Assembly (NCBI GenBank): GCA_024693845.1
Contig: JAILKJ010000063.1
Location: forward strand, 1 to 64,000
Reading direction: 5' to 3'
Length of the DNA stretch: 64,000 bases
From: Lachnospiraceae bacterium
GTDB lineage: Bacteria > Bacillota > Clostridia > Lachnospirales > Lachnospiraceae
The notes beneath the pieces were generated by a model. That model was given only the letters and a program-made list of their open reading frames with translations. It had not been told where the DNA came from and ran no database searches. Shown one piece after another: positions 8,832-19,048 of this stretch. The position numbers and the translations under genes are program-made. Positions within the stretch are counted from its first letter, which is position 1, and every line of letters starts with the position of its first letter.

Positions 8832-11800
8832 TCATTTCTTTTTATATTTCACGGTCTTGGGAACCCCTGCCTTCTTCAGTGCTTTCTTAAAGGCGGTAAG
8901 GTTCTTGCCCTTCAGTTTTTTAGGATAATAGATCACTGCCTTCTTGCTGATGTTCTTGAAGGCGTTTTTGCCCATCTTGGCCTTGGTGATCTTCGTCGTC
9001 TTGAAGGTGACCTTCTTCAGCTTGGTATCCCCTGCAAAAGCATTTTTACCGATGCTCTTTACATTCTTTCCGATCGTAACGGCCGTCAGCTTCTTGCAGT
9101 TCCTGAACGCTCCCTGCTTGATGTTTACGAGGGAGGAGCCCTTCACATTTACTGTCTTCAGGCTAATGCAGCCTGCAAACGCATTGCTTCCGATCTCTTC
9201 CACCGTTGCGGGAATGGTTACCTTGGTGATCTTCTTGTTTCCGGAAAAAGCGCTGTCCGCAACCTGGGTGACTACCGCTTTGCTTCCGTCTTCCAATGTT
9301 ACATTGGCCGGGATCGTAACGCTGGATGCGTTCTTCTGGGAACCTTCCGGTGCCTTGTAGGTTACCTCTGCTACGGTCTGTCCGCCGCTCTCGGTCGTAC
9401 CGGTCACCTCATAGGTGGCTTTGCCGTCACCGGATTTTTCCTTGGTTCCGGTTACGGGCACCGTAGTCTGGGAAGAGCCTCCACCGCCGCTTCCGCCGGA
9501 GCCGCCAGAGCTGCCGGTGGATTTAACCAGGTAAGGATAAGCGGCGTCACCACTTGCAGCAACCGCATATCCCGCTGCCGGCTTGATGCCATATACCGTG
9601 TTTGCTGCCGTATCACCCACTGCAAAGCTTCCGCCGGTAATGGAAGAAGTATTGCAATCGATGGGCTTTTTGGCAGCTGATGCGGATATTTTTCCGCCGG
9701 AAATCACCAGCTTATTGTACAGGTATGCACCGTAGCTCTCTGCGCCTGCACCACCCTTAAAGGTAACGGTTCCGCCGCTGATCTGGCAGTCGATGCCTCC
9801 GCTCACTGCGCTGGCAAAAAGACCGGTACTTTTATTTCCTGCCTGACCTCCTGTAAATTCACAGGTTCCGCCGGAGATCTCCACCACGTTATCCGTATCA
9901 TTGTGGAAGCCGGCGCTGTTGCTCCTTGCCGAATTGCCACCGGTTGCCTTCAGGGTGCCCGCGATAATATGGGTATGTCCCTTGTTCCACATACCGAAGC
10001 TCTCGGCTTCGCCGTTGCCGCCGATGGCTTCTACGGTTGCTCCCGTTATACTGGCATGTCCCGTTGTCGAGATCTGATGGATGCCGACACTGCCCATGTC
10101 AACGAGACCGGCCTTCTGATCCGGGCCGTATGCCTTCAGGGTGCCCTTGGACAGATCATAGTTGTTCATCACAACTAAACCATATCCGTATCGTCCGGAA
10201 GCGGAGTTTCCGCCCCTTGCAATGATCTGGCCGCCCTCAAGGGTCAGGTCACTCGCACAGCTCAGTCCGATAGAATCCTCTTTTATCGAATCGCCGCCCG
10301 TTGCCTCGAGCAGTCCGCCGGTAACCGTTACATTACCTATCGCCTTTACACCGAAGGAGTCGTTGACGCCTGCTTCAGAGTCGGCTGCCGTTCCGGAGGT
10401 CGCCTTTATGGATCCTCCCGAAATGATCAGATCGCCGTTGGCCCAGATACCGATATTCTGACCGGCACAGGTTCCGGTAGATGCAACAATCTCACCGGCA
10501 GTAACCGTGACATCACCATCCGCACAGATCGCACTGACTGCCCCCAGCCCCGCTTCATTCGAGCCGCCGGCAATTGTTGCAGAAAGTTTGCCTCCGCTAA
10601 CTTTAAGCGTTCCGTTGCCGGCAGGGGTGCCGGAATATCCTCTCGTCTTCGCACAAAACAGAGCTTTCTTGCCGACATTTTCCTGTCCGCAGACGATCTC
10701 AACTGTTCCGCCTGTTTGCTCATAATCTCCGACATTGATGCCGGCACTGTCCTTGGCGCACCAGGGCTCTACTACTTTCAGAGATCCCGTTCCGCCGACA
10801 GTCAGCTTGCCTTTTATCAGATAGATACCGTTGTTGTCACATACATACTCAGTTGATGTTACTGACCATTTGTCATGCTCAACTGAGCCCTTGATCGCAT
10901 TGGTGCCTTTCAGCGTAAGGTCGAGATTGGCGTTTTCAAATTCAATAGCGGAATCCTCCTGATAATCATATTCGAATTCCACGCTGCTTCTGTCGATGGT
11001 CACATTATTCAGGATAATATGATGCGTTACGCCCTTGGCTGCCGATGAAAGGATCTGCTCCGTCGAGAACTCTTTGCCCGGCTTCATGCTGAAGGTCATC
11101 GTTTTTGCCGTCAAAAGCTTATATACGCCCTTCTCGTAAGTGTAATCTTCACCTTCTTCTCCGCCGGTAACCTCCAGGGCTCTTCCGTCCTTAACTCTGT
11201 ACCAGGTCTTACCGCCGATATTGACTTCCTCGATGGTGCTGCCATCATCGATCGCTTTGCCATACACTGTTTTGGCATTCACATCACCGGCGCCGAACAG
11301 GCCGCTGTAGATGGATGGTGTGCCTTCGAAAACAAGAGGTGTACCTGCTGCATCATGCAGATCGATGGAAAGGGTGGTATTACCTATGGTTGCCTTTCCG
11401 GCGTTGTACCACTGATCAAGCCCGAATTTGTCAGCTTTCAGCGTCACAGAGCCGCCGGTGATGCTCAACATCTGTGCACGGATCCCCGAATGATATTCGT
11501 AACTGGTTTGTGAAACACCATCGGAAGATTTGCAGTTTTCAGCAACCAGGCTTCCTCCGGTAACCGAGAAGTCCTGCGCATAGATTCCATAATTGGTAAA
11601 TATGCCCTTGCCGTCCACTCCGCTCACATAAGCATTTGCGTAAACGTTTCCTTTCTTCTGTTCGTATTTGTTGTATATATACAGCGCCGCGGCCTCAGAG
11701 TATCCGTTTGGAAGATCTGTCAAGTCCAGAGATACGTCTAAATCCCCTTCTTCTACCGTAAGCTGCTGGCAATCGATCCCATGTACCGTAGGTTTATACA

Positions 11801-14800
11801 AATATCCGTTATCCATCTTACGTCCTGCCGTTATCGACATACCGCCGCTGCCCTTGACCGTGATCACACCGCCGAAGATACCTGCATAATATTCCATTGG
11901 ATTCCCTGTATCTATTTCATTTCCGCTGACCGATCCCTTGATCACGGAATAGCCGTCCAGGGTCAGATCATACTTCTGGCTGTATTGATCAACGCCTTCC
12001 GTACAGAGTCCTGAGGAGAAGCGGGCATTCATCGTATACCCGGCTGCAAGTCCACCGCTCGAATCATATTCCGTCTTTTCTCCGGTGAAGATCACGTCGC
12101 TTCTGTCGATCACTACAGAGGATAAAGTGATATCCGCCGTTGCATTGGAATCCGTGGTATCCACGCAGATCCGGTCATTGGAGGATGACACATCCGGGGC
12201 CATGCCGATGGTAACGGGCGCATCGGAAAGAATCGTCAGAATACCCTTACCTTCATTCTCATCCGTATCCTCAGTATAGCTGTAATCCTGGCCTTCCGTC
12301 AGGGTTCCGCCGCCGGTTCTTGACAGAACGAAGTCGCCTGCTATGATCTGCTGATCCTCCAAAACCGTAATATCAAAGACAGCCTTTGATACTCTGTAGG
12401 ATGCATTTCCTTCGAAACTAGCCGTCAGCTGATAGCTTCCCACGGGAAGATCACTGAGCGAGATCGAAAAAGCACCGTTTCCGCCTGTCGTTACATTTGC
12501 GTTTACAGGGCTGAAACCTGCGTCTGTGCGTGACAGGATCTGATATGCGATCGTTGCATCGGCGATCGGAGCGTCAGCGATCGTAGAGAGATTTCCATTG
12601 ATACTGCCTGCGTCTCCTACCTTGAAGGATACCGCACTCTGACCCGTGATCTTCGTTGCGGATCTGCTGCCCGCTTTGAAAGTAACGACAACATTCGTAT
12701 CGGCACTTACGCTTGCAAGCTCATATACAACGACGCCGTTTTCATCTTCTTCCGGAACAGCAACCGAAGAGCCGCCCACTGTGATGGAGTCCACGGATTT
12801 GCCCTCATCCGGTACGATGGTGATCGCTGCCGGAGAATACTTGGGCAGGTTGATGCTTGCAGGGTACACTTTTCCGCCATCTGCGTTAGCGGATGTTAAC
12901 TTTACTATGTTGGCGGGGATTGTGATCTCGTCACTGTCTGTTGTCTCGATCTCATAGCCCATATCTTCCCAATGTGCTTCATGCCATTTGGCAATACCTG
13001 ATTTATTTGTCAGGAACCATTCCCACTTGGGCTCGCTTCCTCCATCGTCCCAGGTGGGATCGCAGAAGTACCAGCCATCGTCAAACTCCACGATTACCCA
13101 GCCGTGCATGCCGCCGGTTCCGCCGCCCGGTGTACCCCAGCCTTCGATATAGCTGGCGCTGATGCCCGCTTTCTGCAAAAGCAGCATATAAGCTTTGGCA
13201 TAGCCGTCGCAGACAGCCTTACCCTCGGTAAAAGCGCTATTGGAGGACTGGTCCATATAGTTCAGGTTGTAGGATACATGCGCTTCCAAAACCTGATACA
13301 AAACATATGCCTTCTGTACATCCGTCATCAGATCGGATACTGCGGCGCTCCGGTACACCTCCTCTACCGCTGCCTCAAACTCTGCACTTTTACTGCGGAC
13401 AACAGCTGAGGTGTAGGTGTTTTCCAACACGATCTCCGCGCCCGAAAGACCGGGGCTGATCTTGTTGATCCAGAACCACCAGTATTCGGGATGATCGTTT
13501 TGGAGCGCGTGTACGATGGCAAGTGACTGACTCATGTCAAAACCGTAGTTCTCGCCATACTCCACGGTAATGCTGCCGCCTCCGGTATAGCCGTCAAGGC
13601 AACTGAGCGCAACATCATACGCCCGTGCGTAATCTTCATTCATGCCGAACAGAGTACGCCGGGCGATCATTTTATCCAGAAAAGCTTTCGCTTTTTTAGT
13701 CTTTCGGATCTCATAGGGATAGGTTGTGCTCGTCTCATCATCCGTATTGGCTACCAACTCGCAATAACGGATCTTGCCATTATTCAGGGTTCCGTCGTAT
13801 ACGTATTTGTCATAAACCGTTCCGGCAGTAAGGTCTCCTTTGGCAAAATAACCGCCTCTGTAGTAGGATCTGCCGGCGAAGATATCGGTTTTCCTTCCGC
13901 CGGTGCCGCCGGTGATCTTCAGATAACCGCCTTCGACATCCAGACGTCTTTTTACATGAATACCAAAATCACGACCGCTGACATCCAGGCTTCCGGTGCC
14001 GTCGATGGCAAGACTGCCTGCGCGGATACCTGCCAGCATTTCATATATGGTGGGCGTGTAACCGTAGGAACTGTTGGAGTCAGCCGCATTACTTGAGCCG
14101 GGTGCCTTGAGGACATTCGTTCCTTTCAGAGTCAGTCTCAGGTACCCTTCGTTAAGATCCTCGGTTGCCAGAGCCGAGAGCAGGATCCGCTGCATTCCGC
14201 TAAGATTGTTACCTGCCACATATACCCACTGATAGAACACGTCCTCGTCTGAACGGTCGATCACAACATCTTGCAGTATGATGTGTCTGGGCTCTCTGTC
14301 GCTCGCTGCAGTAGATGCGATCACGTCGGTCGTAGTTGTAACGCCTTCCTTCATCGTGATAGTGACGTCTTTTGTCGTGTTGACAAAAAGTACAGTAGCG
14401 CCGGCGCCGGATTCACCCGCGTAGCTATAATATACATCACCTTCTTCGCCCGCAGGAACGGTTGCGATAAGGTCGCTGTCTGTGCTCTGATATACACGGT
14501 TTCCGCCAACCATCTCGGAGGTTGTTTCACACTCGGCGGTGAGGTCATCCTCTGCATCGGACGTCTCTTCGGTTTCGGTTGCGTCGGTTGCGTCGGTTTC
14601 GGCCTTTTCGCTTTCCTCAGCACTTTCTGCATCCTCAAGTACATCGGCATCCTGCTCTTCGTCCGATGTTCCCTGTGTGTCTTCTAAGGCGCTGTCATCC
14701 GTTGTATCCGCGGAAACTGTCTGCAGATCAGCTGCTTCGCCTGATCCGTTCTCAACTTCTTCCGTCGTCAACTCGTCAACAGCTATACTGTCGGCCGCTG

Positions 14801-14927
14801 CCGCAGCGACCGTTGTTTCCTCTGCAAAAGCGGCCTGTGGAAGGGCAGTCGCCACCATGGCGGCCGACAAAAACAGCGCCAGTCCTTTCCTGATCTCTTT
14901 TAACCATGTAGTATTCTTACGACTCAT
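8832..14927 (-). CDS. Giant secreted protein: transglutaminase-like, beta-solenoid and C-terminal LRR module
   Basis: 2031 aa. Signal peptide 1-35 (ending QAAFA), then a very acidic Asp/Glu/Thr linker to about 140. A transglutaminase-like domain (about 530-640) shows a complete Cys573 (AVCDGYA), His608 (GGMHGW), Asp623 (CDPTWDD) triad. An Ig-like domain follows (about 760-857). Three carbohydrate-binding-like modules are marked by I-L-x-x-V-x-IDRS (about 216, 934 and 1304) and LTLxG. A long beta-solenoid with repeated ISGGxIxA turns spans about 1370-1780. A Gly/Ser linker (1804-1820) leads to a BspA-type LRR tail ending in a Lys-rich stretch. GGGAGG lies eight bases before the start. It probably acts at the cell surface in adhesion or peptide cross-linking or cleavage, but the substrate is unknown. 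The tail is shared with four other proteins in the window. No own promoter is visible between it and the upstream gene. Confidence 0.9.
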   Translation of the reverse strand: MSRKNTTWLKEIRKGLALFLSAAMVATALPQAAFAEETTVAAAAADSIAVDELTTEEVENGSGEAADLQTVSADTTDDSALEDTQGTSDEEQDADVLEDAESAEESEKAETDATDATETEETSDAEDDLTAECETTSEMVGGNRVYQSTDSDLIATVPAGEEGDVYYSYAGESGAGATVLFVNTTKDVTITMKEGVTTTTDVIASTAASDREPRHIILQDVVIDRSDEDVFYQWVYVAGNNLSGMQRILLSALATEDLNEGYLRLTLKGTNVLKAPGSSNAADSNSSYGYTPTIYEMLAGIRAGSLAIDGTGSLDVSGRDFGIHVKRRLDVEGGYLKITGGTGGRKTDIFAGRSYYRGGYFAKGDLTAGTVYDKYVYDGTLNNGKIRYCELVANTDDETSTTYPYEIRKTKKAKAFLDKMIARRTLFGMNEDYARAYDVALSCLDGYTGGGSITVEYGENYGFDMSQSLAIVHALQNDHPEYWWFWINKISPGLSGAEIVLENTYTSAVVRSKSAEFEAAVEEVYRSAAVSDLMTDVQKAYVLYQVLEAHVSYNLNYMDQSSNSAFTEGKAVCDGYAKAYMLLLQKAGISASYIEGWGTPGGGTGGMHGWVIVEFDDGWYFCDPTWDDGGSEPKWEWFLTNKSGIAKWHEAHWEDMGYEIETTDSDEITIPANIVKLTSANADGGKVYPASINLPKYSPAAITIVPDEGKSVDSITVGGSSVAVPEEDENGVVVYELASVSADTNVVVTFKAGSRSATKITGQSAVSFKVGDAGSINGNLSTIADAPIADATIAYQILSRTDAGFSPVNANVTTGGNGAFSISLSDLPVGSYQLTASFEGNASYRVSKAVFDITVLEDQQIIAGDFVLSRTGGGTLTEGQDYSYTEDTDENEGKGILTILSDAPVTIGMAPDVSSSNDRICVDTTDSNATADITLSSVVIDRSDVIFTGEKTEYDSSGGLAAGYTMNARFSSGLCTEGVDQYSQKYDLTLDGYSVIKGSVSGNEIDTGNPMEYYAGIFGGVITVKGSGGMSITAGRKMDNGYLYKPTVHGIDCQQLTVEEGDLDVSLDLTDLPNGYSEAAALYIYNKYEQKKGNVYANAYVSGVDGKGIFTNYGIYAQDFSVTGGSLVAENCKSSDGVSQTSYEYHSGIRAQMLSITGGSVTLKADKFGLDQWYNAGKATIGNTTLSIDLHDAAGTPLVFEGTPSIYSGLFGAGDVNAKTVYGKAIDDGSTIEEVNIGGKTWYRVKDGRALEVTGGEEGEDYTYEKGVYKLLTAKTMTFSMKPGKEFSTEQILSSAAKGVTHHIILNNVTIDRSSVEFEYDYQEDSAIEFENANLDLTLKGTNAIKGSVEHDKWSVTSTEYVCDNNGIYLIKGKLTVGGTGSLKVVEPWCAKDSAGINVGDYEQTGGTVEIVCGQENVGKKALFCAKTRGYSGTPAGNGTLKVSGGKLSATIAGGSNEAGLGAVSAICADGDVTVTAGEIVASTGTCAGQNIGIWANGDLIISGGSIKATSGTAADSEAGVNDSFGVKAIGNVTVTGGLLEATGGDSIKEDSIGLSCASDLTLEGGQIIARGGNSASGRYGYGLVVMNNYDLSKGTLKAYGPDQKAGLVDMGSVGIHQISTTGHASITGATVEAIGGNGEAESFGMWNKGHTHIIAGTLKATGGNSARSNSAGFHNDTDNVVEISGGTCEFTGGQAGNKSTGLFASAVSGGIDCQISGGTVTFKGGAGAESYGAYLYNKLVISGGKISASAAKKPIDCNTSSITGGSFAVGDTAANTVYGIKPAAGYAVAASGDAAYPYLVKSTGSSGGSGGSGGGGSSQTTVPVTGTKEKSGDGKATYEVTGTTESGGQTVAEVTYKAPEGSQKNASSVTIPANVTLEDGSKAVVTQVADSAFSGNKKITKVTIPATVEEIGSNAFAGCISLKTVNVKGSSLVNIKQGAFRNCKKLTAVTIGKNVKSIGKNAFAGDTKLKKVTFKTTKITKAKMGKNAFKNISKKAVIYYPKKLKGKNLTAFKKALKKAGVPKTVKYKKK

Positions 14928-14973
14928 ATCTTAGTCCTCCCATCGCCATTGTCCGATGTTCCGGTATTCCCCT

Positions 14974-15012
14974 GAAACAAAAGCGGAACAAGGAGTTAAT
15001 CCTCGTTCCGCT
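14974..15012 (-). terminator. Hairpin terminator between two surface-protein genes
   Basis: A 13-bp stem with one mismatched or wobble position (15000-15012 with 14982-14994) is followed by a T-rich TTTGTTTC tract. The giant gene starts 50 nt further on with no room for a clear promoter, so this may be an attenuator that lets some transcription through. Confidence 0.65.
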
Positions 15013-15050
15013 CTCCTTTAGCTTTTCTGATACATCCGTGTATCTGTTTC

Positions 15051-16088
15051 TTATTTTGCCTTGTAGGTAACCTTCTTAAGGCCTGCGTTTTTGATCATCT
15101 TCTTAAACTTGGTAAGCGCCTTGCCCTTCTTGATCGCCTTGGGATAAACCACTTTAACCTTCTTGCCTTTCTTACCGGCATTCTTGAAGGCCTTGGCAGC
15201 GATCTTGATGTTCTTGTTCTTGATGGTAAGGGTGGTGAGGGAGGTGCAGCCTTTGCATGCATCCTTGCCTACTTTGACAATGTTCTTGTCTAAAATGATG
15301 GTCTTAACCTTCTTGTTACCCTTAAATGCCTTGGGTGCTACAGAGGTAACCTTAGCCTTGGTACCGTCCTTCAGGGTTACCTGACCCTTAACGGTAATGG
15401 AGGTTTTCTTCTTCTGTGCTGCGGAGGGACCTGTATAAGCCACTTCCACTGCGCCGTTGGCACTCTTGGTCACTTCATAAGTAGCACTGCCGTCCTTAGC
15501 ATCCAGCTTGTCCTTTACTGCGGGAAGCTTGGAGTCGGTGTTGCCGGAATCCTGAGCACTTGCAGAACCGGCCTTCTTGTATGCCACTAGGAAAAATGTC
15601 CAATCACCCGTAGACTTATTGGATACAACTTTATAAGTATTTCCCTGGGCTGAAGAAGATGCTATCGTTACAGACGATGCCATACTGTTATTAGGGATGA
15701 TAATTTTCGCATCTTTGAGATCATACCCTGTCGGCGCTGCAATGGGGCCAACTGTTCCGGAAACCTTCATGAAATTGCCATTATCGTACCACGGAAATGC
15801 ATACTCAATATAGGTATCATACCCTGCCGGAAGAACGCTGGGGCTTTCCTTCATCGGATAATACTGATCCTCGTTAAACGCATAGGTATTATTGGAAGAC
15901 AGTGTCATATCAGTGGTAAACGGCATCTTTCCAACCGTTTTATAATCGTTGTCACCCGCTTTAAGCATCCTGTACTCAAGCTGATAGGTAGCTGCCTTCG
16001 CCGGTACAACCGGCAACAGCGTAAATACCATAGCCAGTGTCAAGAGAATTCCCAAAAATCCATTTCGTTTCTTAGTTTGTTTGCACAT
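15051..16088 (-). CDS. Secreted protein with C-terminal lysine-rich LRR module
   Basis: 345 aa. Signal peptide 1-32 (hydrophobic FLGILLTLAMVFTLL, cleavage after AKA). Residues 33-185 form a compact unknown domain containing LPAGYDTYIEYAF and FFLVAYKKAGS. The upstream 934-aa protein contains a copy of this domain. Residues 188-345 are the shared module: two or three LRR_5-like repeats (KVTSVAPKAFKGNKKVKTI, CKGCTSLTTLTI) followed by a strongly basic tail ending KKVTYKAK. AGGAGG lies nine bases before ATG. It looks like the minimal form of this protein set, one domain plus the common tail. The function is unknown. Confidence 0.88.
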   Translation of the reverse strand: MCKQTKKRNGFLGILLTLAMVFTLLPVVPAKAATYQLEYRMLKAGDNDYKTVGKMPFTTDMTLSSNNTYAFNEDQYYPMKESPSVLPAGYDTYIEYAFPWYDNGNFMKVSGTVGPIAAPTGYDLKDAKIIIPNNSMASSVTIASSSAQGNTYKVVSNKSTGDWTFFLVAYKKAGSASAQDSGNTDSKLPAVKDKLDAKDGSATYEVTKSANGAVEVAYTGPSAAQKKKTSITVKGQVTLKDGTKAKVTSVAPKAFKGNKKVKTIILDKNIVKVGKDACKGCTSLTTLTIKNKNIKIAAKAFKNAGKKGKKVKVVYPKAIKKGKALTKFKKMIKNAGLKKVTYKAK

Positions 16089-16165
16089 CCTTATGCACCT
16101 CCTGTTTCCTATGATCTAAGTTTCAATTCTTTTCCTGCCATAATAATCGTGACAGGCATGGTTCT

Positions 16166-16194
16166 ATTTTACTTCTTTTTGGAGTCAAATACAA
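16166..16194 (-). promoter_or_regulatory. Probable promoter for the 345-aa surface protein
   Basis: TTGTAT (16189-16194), 17-bp spacer and TAAAAT (16166-16171). The same pair of hexamers with the same spacing precedes the HTH-ATPase gene at 22104-22132. Confidence 0.5.
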
Positions 16195-16205
16195 GGTTTC
16201 CTGCC

Positions 16206-19010
16206 TTATTTCTTCTTAACGGAAAACTTCTTAAGACCGGCCTTTTTCAGCTTGTTCTTAAATGTCTTCAGTGCCTTGCCTTTCAGCGATTTCGGTACAT
16301 AAACCGTAACCTTTTTGCCCTTGTTTAGGTTCTTCAGAGCATTTTTACCGAGGTTGAGATTCGCTGACTTAAAGGTGAGGGTTTTAAGCTTTGGACAGCC
16401 GGTGAAAGCTTCTTTGCCGATGCTCTTGACGTTTTTGCCGACAACAACTCTCTTAACCTTCTTATTACCCTTGTAAGCCTTCGCTTTTACAGAGGTTACC
16501 TTTGCCTTAGTGCCGTCCTTCAGGGTTACTTCCGCAGGGATCGTAACAGAGGTCTTCTTAGCCTGTGAACTTGTCGGAGCACTCAGGGCCACTTCTACAC
16601 CGCCTGTCTCACTCTTGGTCACTTCATAGCTGGTCTTACCGTCGCTTGCTTCCTGTTTGGAACCTTTTTTGGGAAGGGTCTCTGTCGTGTCGGTTTTGCC
16701 GGAATCAGTATCCTGCTGACCGCCGGAGCCTGTCTTCTTATAGGCTACGATGAACAGCATATCTGCATATTCATTGCTGATTGGGATCGTCAGGCCGAAG
16801 GTGGCGCTGCCGTTTCCGGCACTCTTTACGGTAGCTCCTGCCCCCTGAGATACTTCGACGACCTTCGCACTGTCTGCTGCGTACGCTGCAGGAACTCCCA
16901 GCTCGATGGAGCCGGTAACGGAATTCTTAGTGCTGGTCTGAACGTTTATCCCGTATTCGATCAGGGTATCGTAACCTGCCGGGAGAAGATTCTTCTTCTC
17001 GGTATTCATGGAGACTCTGTCTTCATACAAAAGACCGTATGTATCTCCCGAAGCGCCGTCATTTGAATTCACATAGGGCTTATACATCATGGATGCCGTC
17101 AGGGTTTTGGTACCGGCTTTGCTGTAGTCCTTCTTTCCCTCATCCAGAAGCTTCCAGGTCAGAGGCGCCTTGGTCAGTGCTTTGTATTTGTATGATGGCT
17201 GAGAATTATTGCTCTTTTTCACAGTTACTGTAAAGAAAGTCGAGGCACCCGTCAGGGTATTGGTGACCGTTACGGTCGTGTATCTTTCCCGATCAAGATC
17301 CTGTGCATGCAGATTACCATCGTCATCTATTGTTACGATGTCCGCATTGCCGGTTGTATACGAAAGTGCCTCTCTTGCATCATCCGCCTTGTCATAAAGA
17401 GGGGAAAATCCGATATTCTCTCTGTTTGCACCTGTCCAAACCTCTCCTCCATCCAGCGTAATGGAATTCTCACTAAGTGTGATGATGGGCTTGTCGATCA
17501 GGTCGGCGATCACATTTCTATCATATAAATGTGAATTATAGTCATTTACTGCCTCATGAGCTGCACTTCCGCTAAGGCAGGAAACAGATACATCCGCTCC
17601 CTGATCCGGGCTGGTGCGCAGGAAATCATTTGTTACATAGAGTACATTTGAGGGAATGATCATCTCCTCAAGCTTGGTACAATTGAGGAAGGTTCCCCCT
17701 GCACCGCCGGTCTCTATGATCTTATTGGGCCATTCAACATCATCATCGCTTATCTTGGCAGCCGAAGCGATGGATGCATTCTGATCTACCGTTATCCAAT
17801 CCACCTTGTTGTACAGAGTCAGATCCAAAGAATTATAGGCATCATACAGAGTATTTCCGTCTTCACTAAGCCGGTTCCCTACAACGTCCGGAGCCACAGC
17901 AGAGTGGTATGTATTCGGAAGGCCGATCAATACATCTTCGTCACCCTTCTCGATCGTAAACGACTCAAGTTTCTCGCAACATGCAAATGCATGGTTACCG
18001 ATATACCGGACAGAGGCCGGAATAGTGACACTTGTAAGTCCGGTTCCCTGGAAGGCACCATAACCGCTTGAGGTCTGGTCATAGGGGAAATCAATATATC
18101 TCAGCTTGGAAGGCAGCGTGATATCTTTAAGAGCTGCATTATCCAGGAAAGCACCGCCTCCGATGGCAAGAAGATTCTCGGGAAGCGTAACGGAAGAAAG
18201 AACTATATTCCCGGCGAAGGCATTGGTATCGATGTATTTCAGCTTTTTCCCTTTGATCTCCAGATCTGTCAGCATCGGCATGTTAGAAAAACAGGAATTA
18301 TAGATCCATTCCAGCTCCGAGTTTTCTCCGATCACCACTTTTGTGAAAGCCGTCCCTGTGAAGGTGCCCACGTTGGTGTTGCATGCCTGCATATAGTTTA
18401 CGCTGTCGGGGATCGTAAGCACTCCCGTATCGGAGGTAAGAGAGGTACAAAGATAGAAGGCTCCCTGACCGATCTTTTTAAGGTTGGAAGGAAGGGTAAC
18501 CCTCAGAAGATTGTCCTCCTCTGAGAATGCGTCCGCTCCGATTTCTTCCACGCAATCGCCGATATCAGCCGTCGTCAGGTTAGCAAATACTTCCGCATCA
18601 TTCTGGCTGCTCTTGGCAAACGCTCCTGTGGGGATCGTTTTAATGCCGCCGGTGATGGTGATGGAGTTGATGGATACGCCTTCAGCCTTTGCAGCCGCAA
18701 CGTAAGGCTCGTCATATCGTTGTGAACAAACCAATGTGCCGTTATCAAAATCGTCCTTCTCGCTTTCGTTCAACGCTCTGAAGGTAAGCGCTCCTGTATA
18801 CGGATCGATCTCCCAGTAAGAGATCTCATCCGCTACAGCATTGTCACTGATGGTAGTACTCCAATATCCATGAGGCGGCGGAGAACTTGCCTTTACCTCA
18901 CTGAAGTCCACCACAGTGAATACGCCGGAAAGAAGAAGGAGCATGCTCAGCATCATGGCCACACTGCTCCTCCCTGCTTTTTCGAAAAATCTCATTTTCG
19001 TAGTTTTCAT
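16206..19010 (-). CDS. BspA-type leucine-rich-repeat surface protein
   Basis: 934 aa. A long signal peptide (hydrophobic core VAMMLSMLLLLSGVFTVV, end near residue 42). From about 110 to 500 it carries LRR_5 repeats of the form AFxxCxxLxxxxIPxxVxxIGxxAF (for example ADAFSEEDNLLRVTLPSNLKKIG). An Ig-like bacterial domain follows (ITLSENSITLDGGEVWTG onward). Next is the domain with LLPAGYDTLIEYG and FIVAYKKTGSG shared with the 345-aa neighbour, and then the common Lys-rich C-terminal module (about 779-934). GGAGG lies six bases before ATG 19010. BspA repeats are known in adhesins, so a surface binding role is plausible. No sortase motif is seen. Confidence 0.9.
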   Translation of the reverse strand: MKTTKMRFFEKAGRSSVAMMLSMLLLLSGVFTVVDFSEVKASSPPPHGYWSTTISDNAVADEISYWEIDPYTGALTFRALNESEKDDFDNGTLVCSQRYDEPYVAAAKAEGVSINSITITGGIKTIPTGAFAKSSQNDAEVFANLTTADIGDCVEEIGADAFSEEDNLLRVTLPSNLKKIGQGAFYLCTSLTSDTGVLTIPDSVNYMQACNTNVGTFTGTAFTKVVIGENSELEWIYNSCFSNMPMLTDLEIKGKKLKYIDTNAFAGNIVLSSVTLPENLLAIGGGAFLDNAALKDITLPSKLRYIDFPYDQTSSGYGAFQGTGLTSVTIPASVRYIGNHAFACCEKLESFTIEKGDEDVLIGLPNTYHSAVAPDVVGNRLSEDGNTLYDAYNSLDLTLYNKVDWITVDQNASIASAAKISDDDVEWPNKIIETGGAGGTFLNCTKLEEMIIPSNVLYVTNDFLRTSPDQGADVSVSCLSGSAAHEAVNDYNSHLYDRNVIADLIDKPIITLSENSITLDGGEVWTGANRENIGFSPLYDKADDAREALSYTTGNADIVTIDDDGNLHAQDLDRERYTTVTVTNTLTGASTFFTVTVKKSNNSQPSYKYKALTKAPLTWKLLDEGKKDYSKAGTKTLTASMMYKPYVNSNDGASGDTYGLLYEDRVSMNTEKKNLLPAGYDTLIEYGINVQTSTKNSVTGSIELGVPAAYAADSAKVVEVSQGAGATVKSAGNGSATFGLTIPISNEYADMLFIVAYKKTGSGGQQDTDSGKTDTTETLPKKGSKQEASDGKTSYEVTKSETGGVEVALSAPTSSQAKKTSVTIPAEVTLKDGTKAKVTSVKAKAYKGNKKVKRVVVGKNVKSIGKEAFTGCPKLKTLTFKSANLNLGKNALKNLNKGKKVTVYVPKSLKGKALKTFKNKLKKAGLKKFSVKKK

Positions 19011-19048
19011 ATGGAACCTCCCTTTTCACATACTTCACTATCATATTT

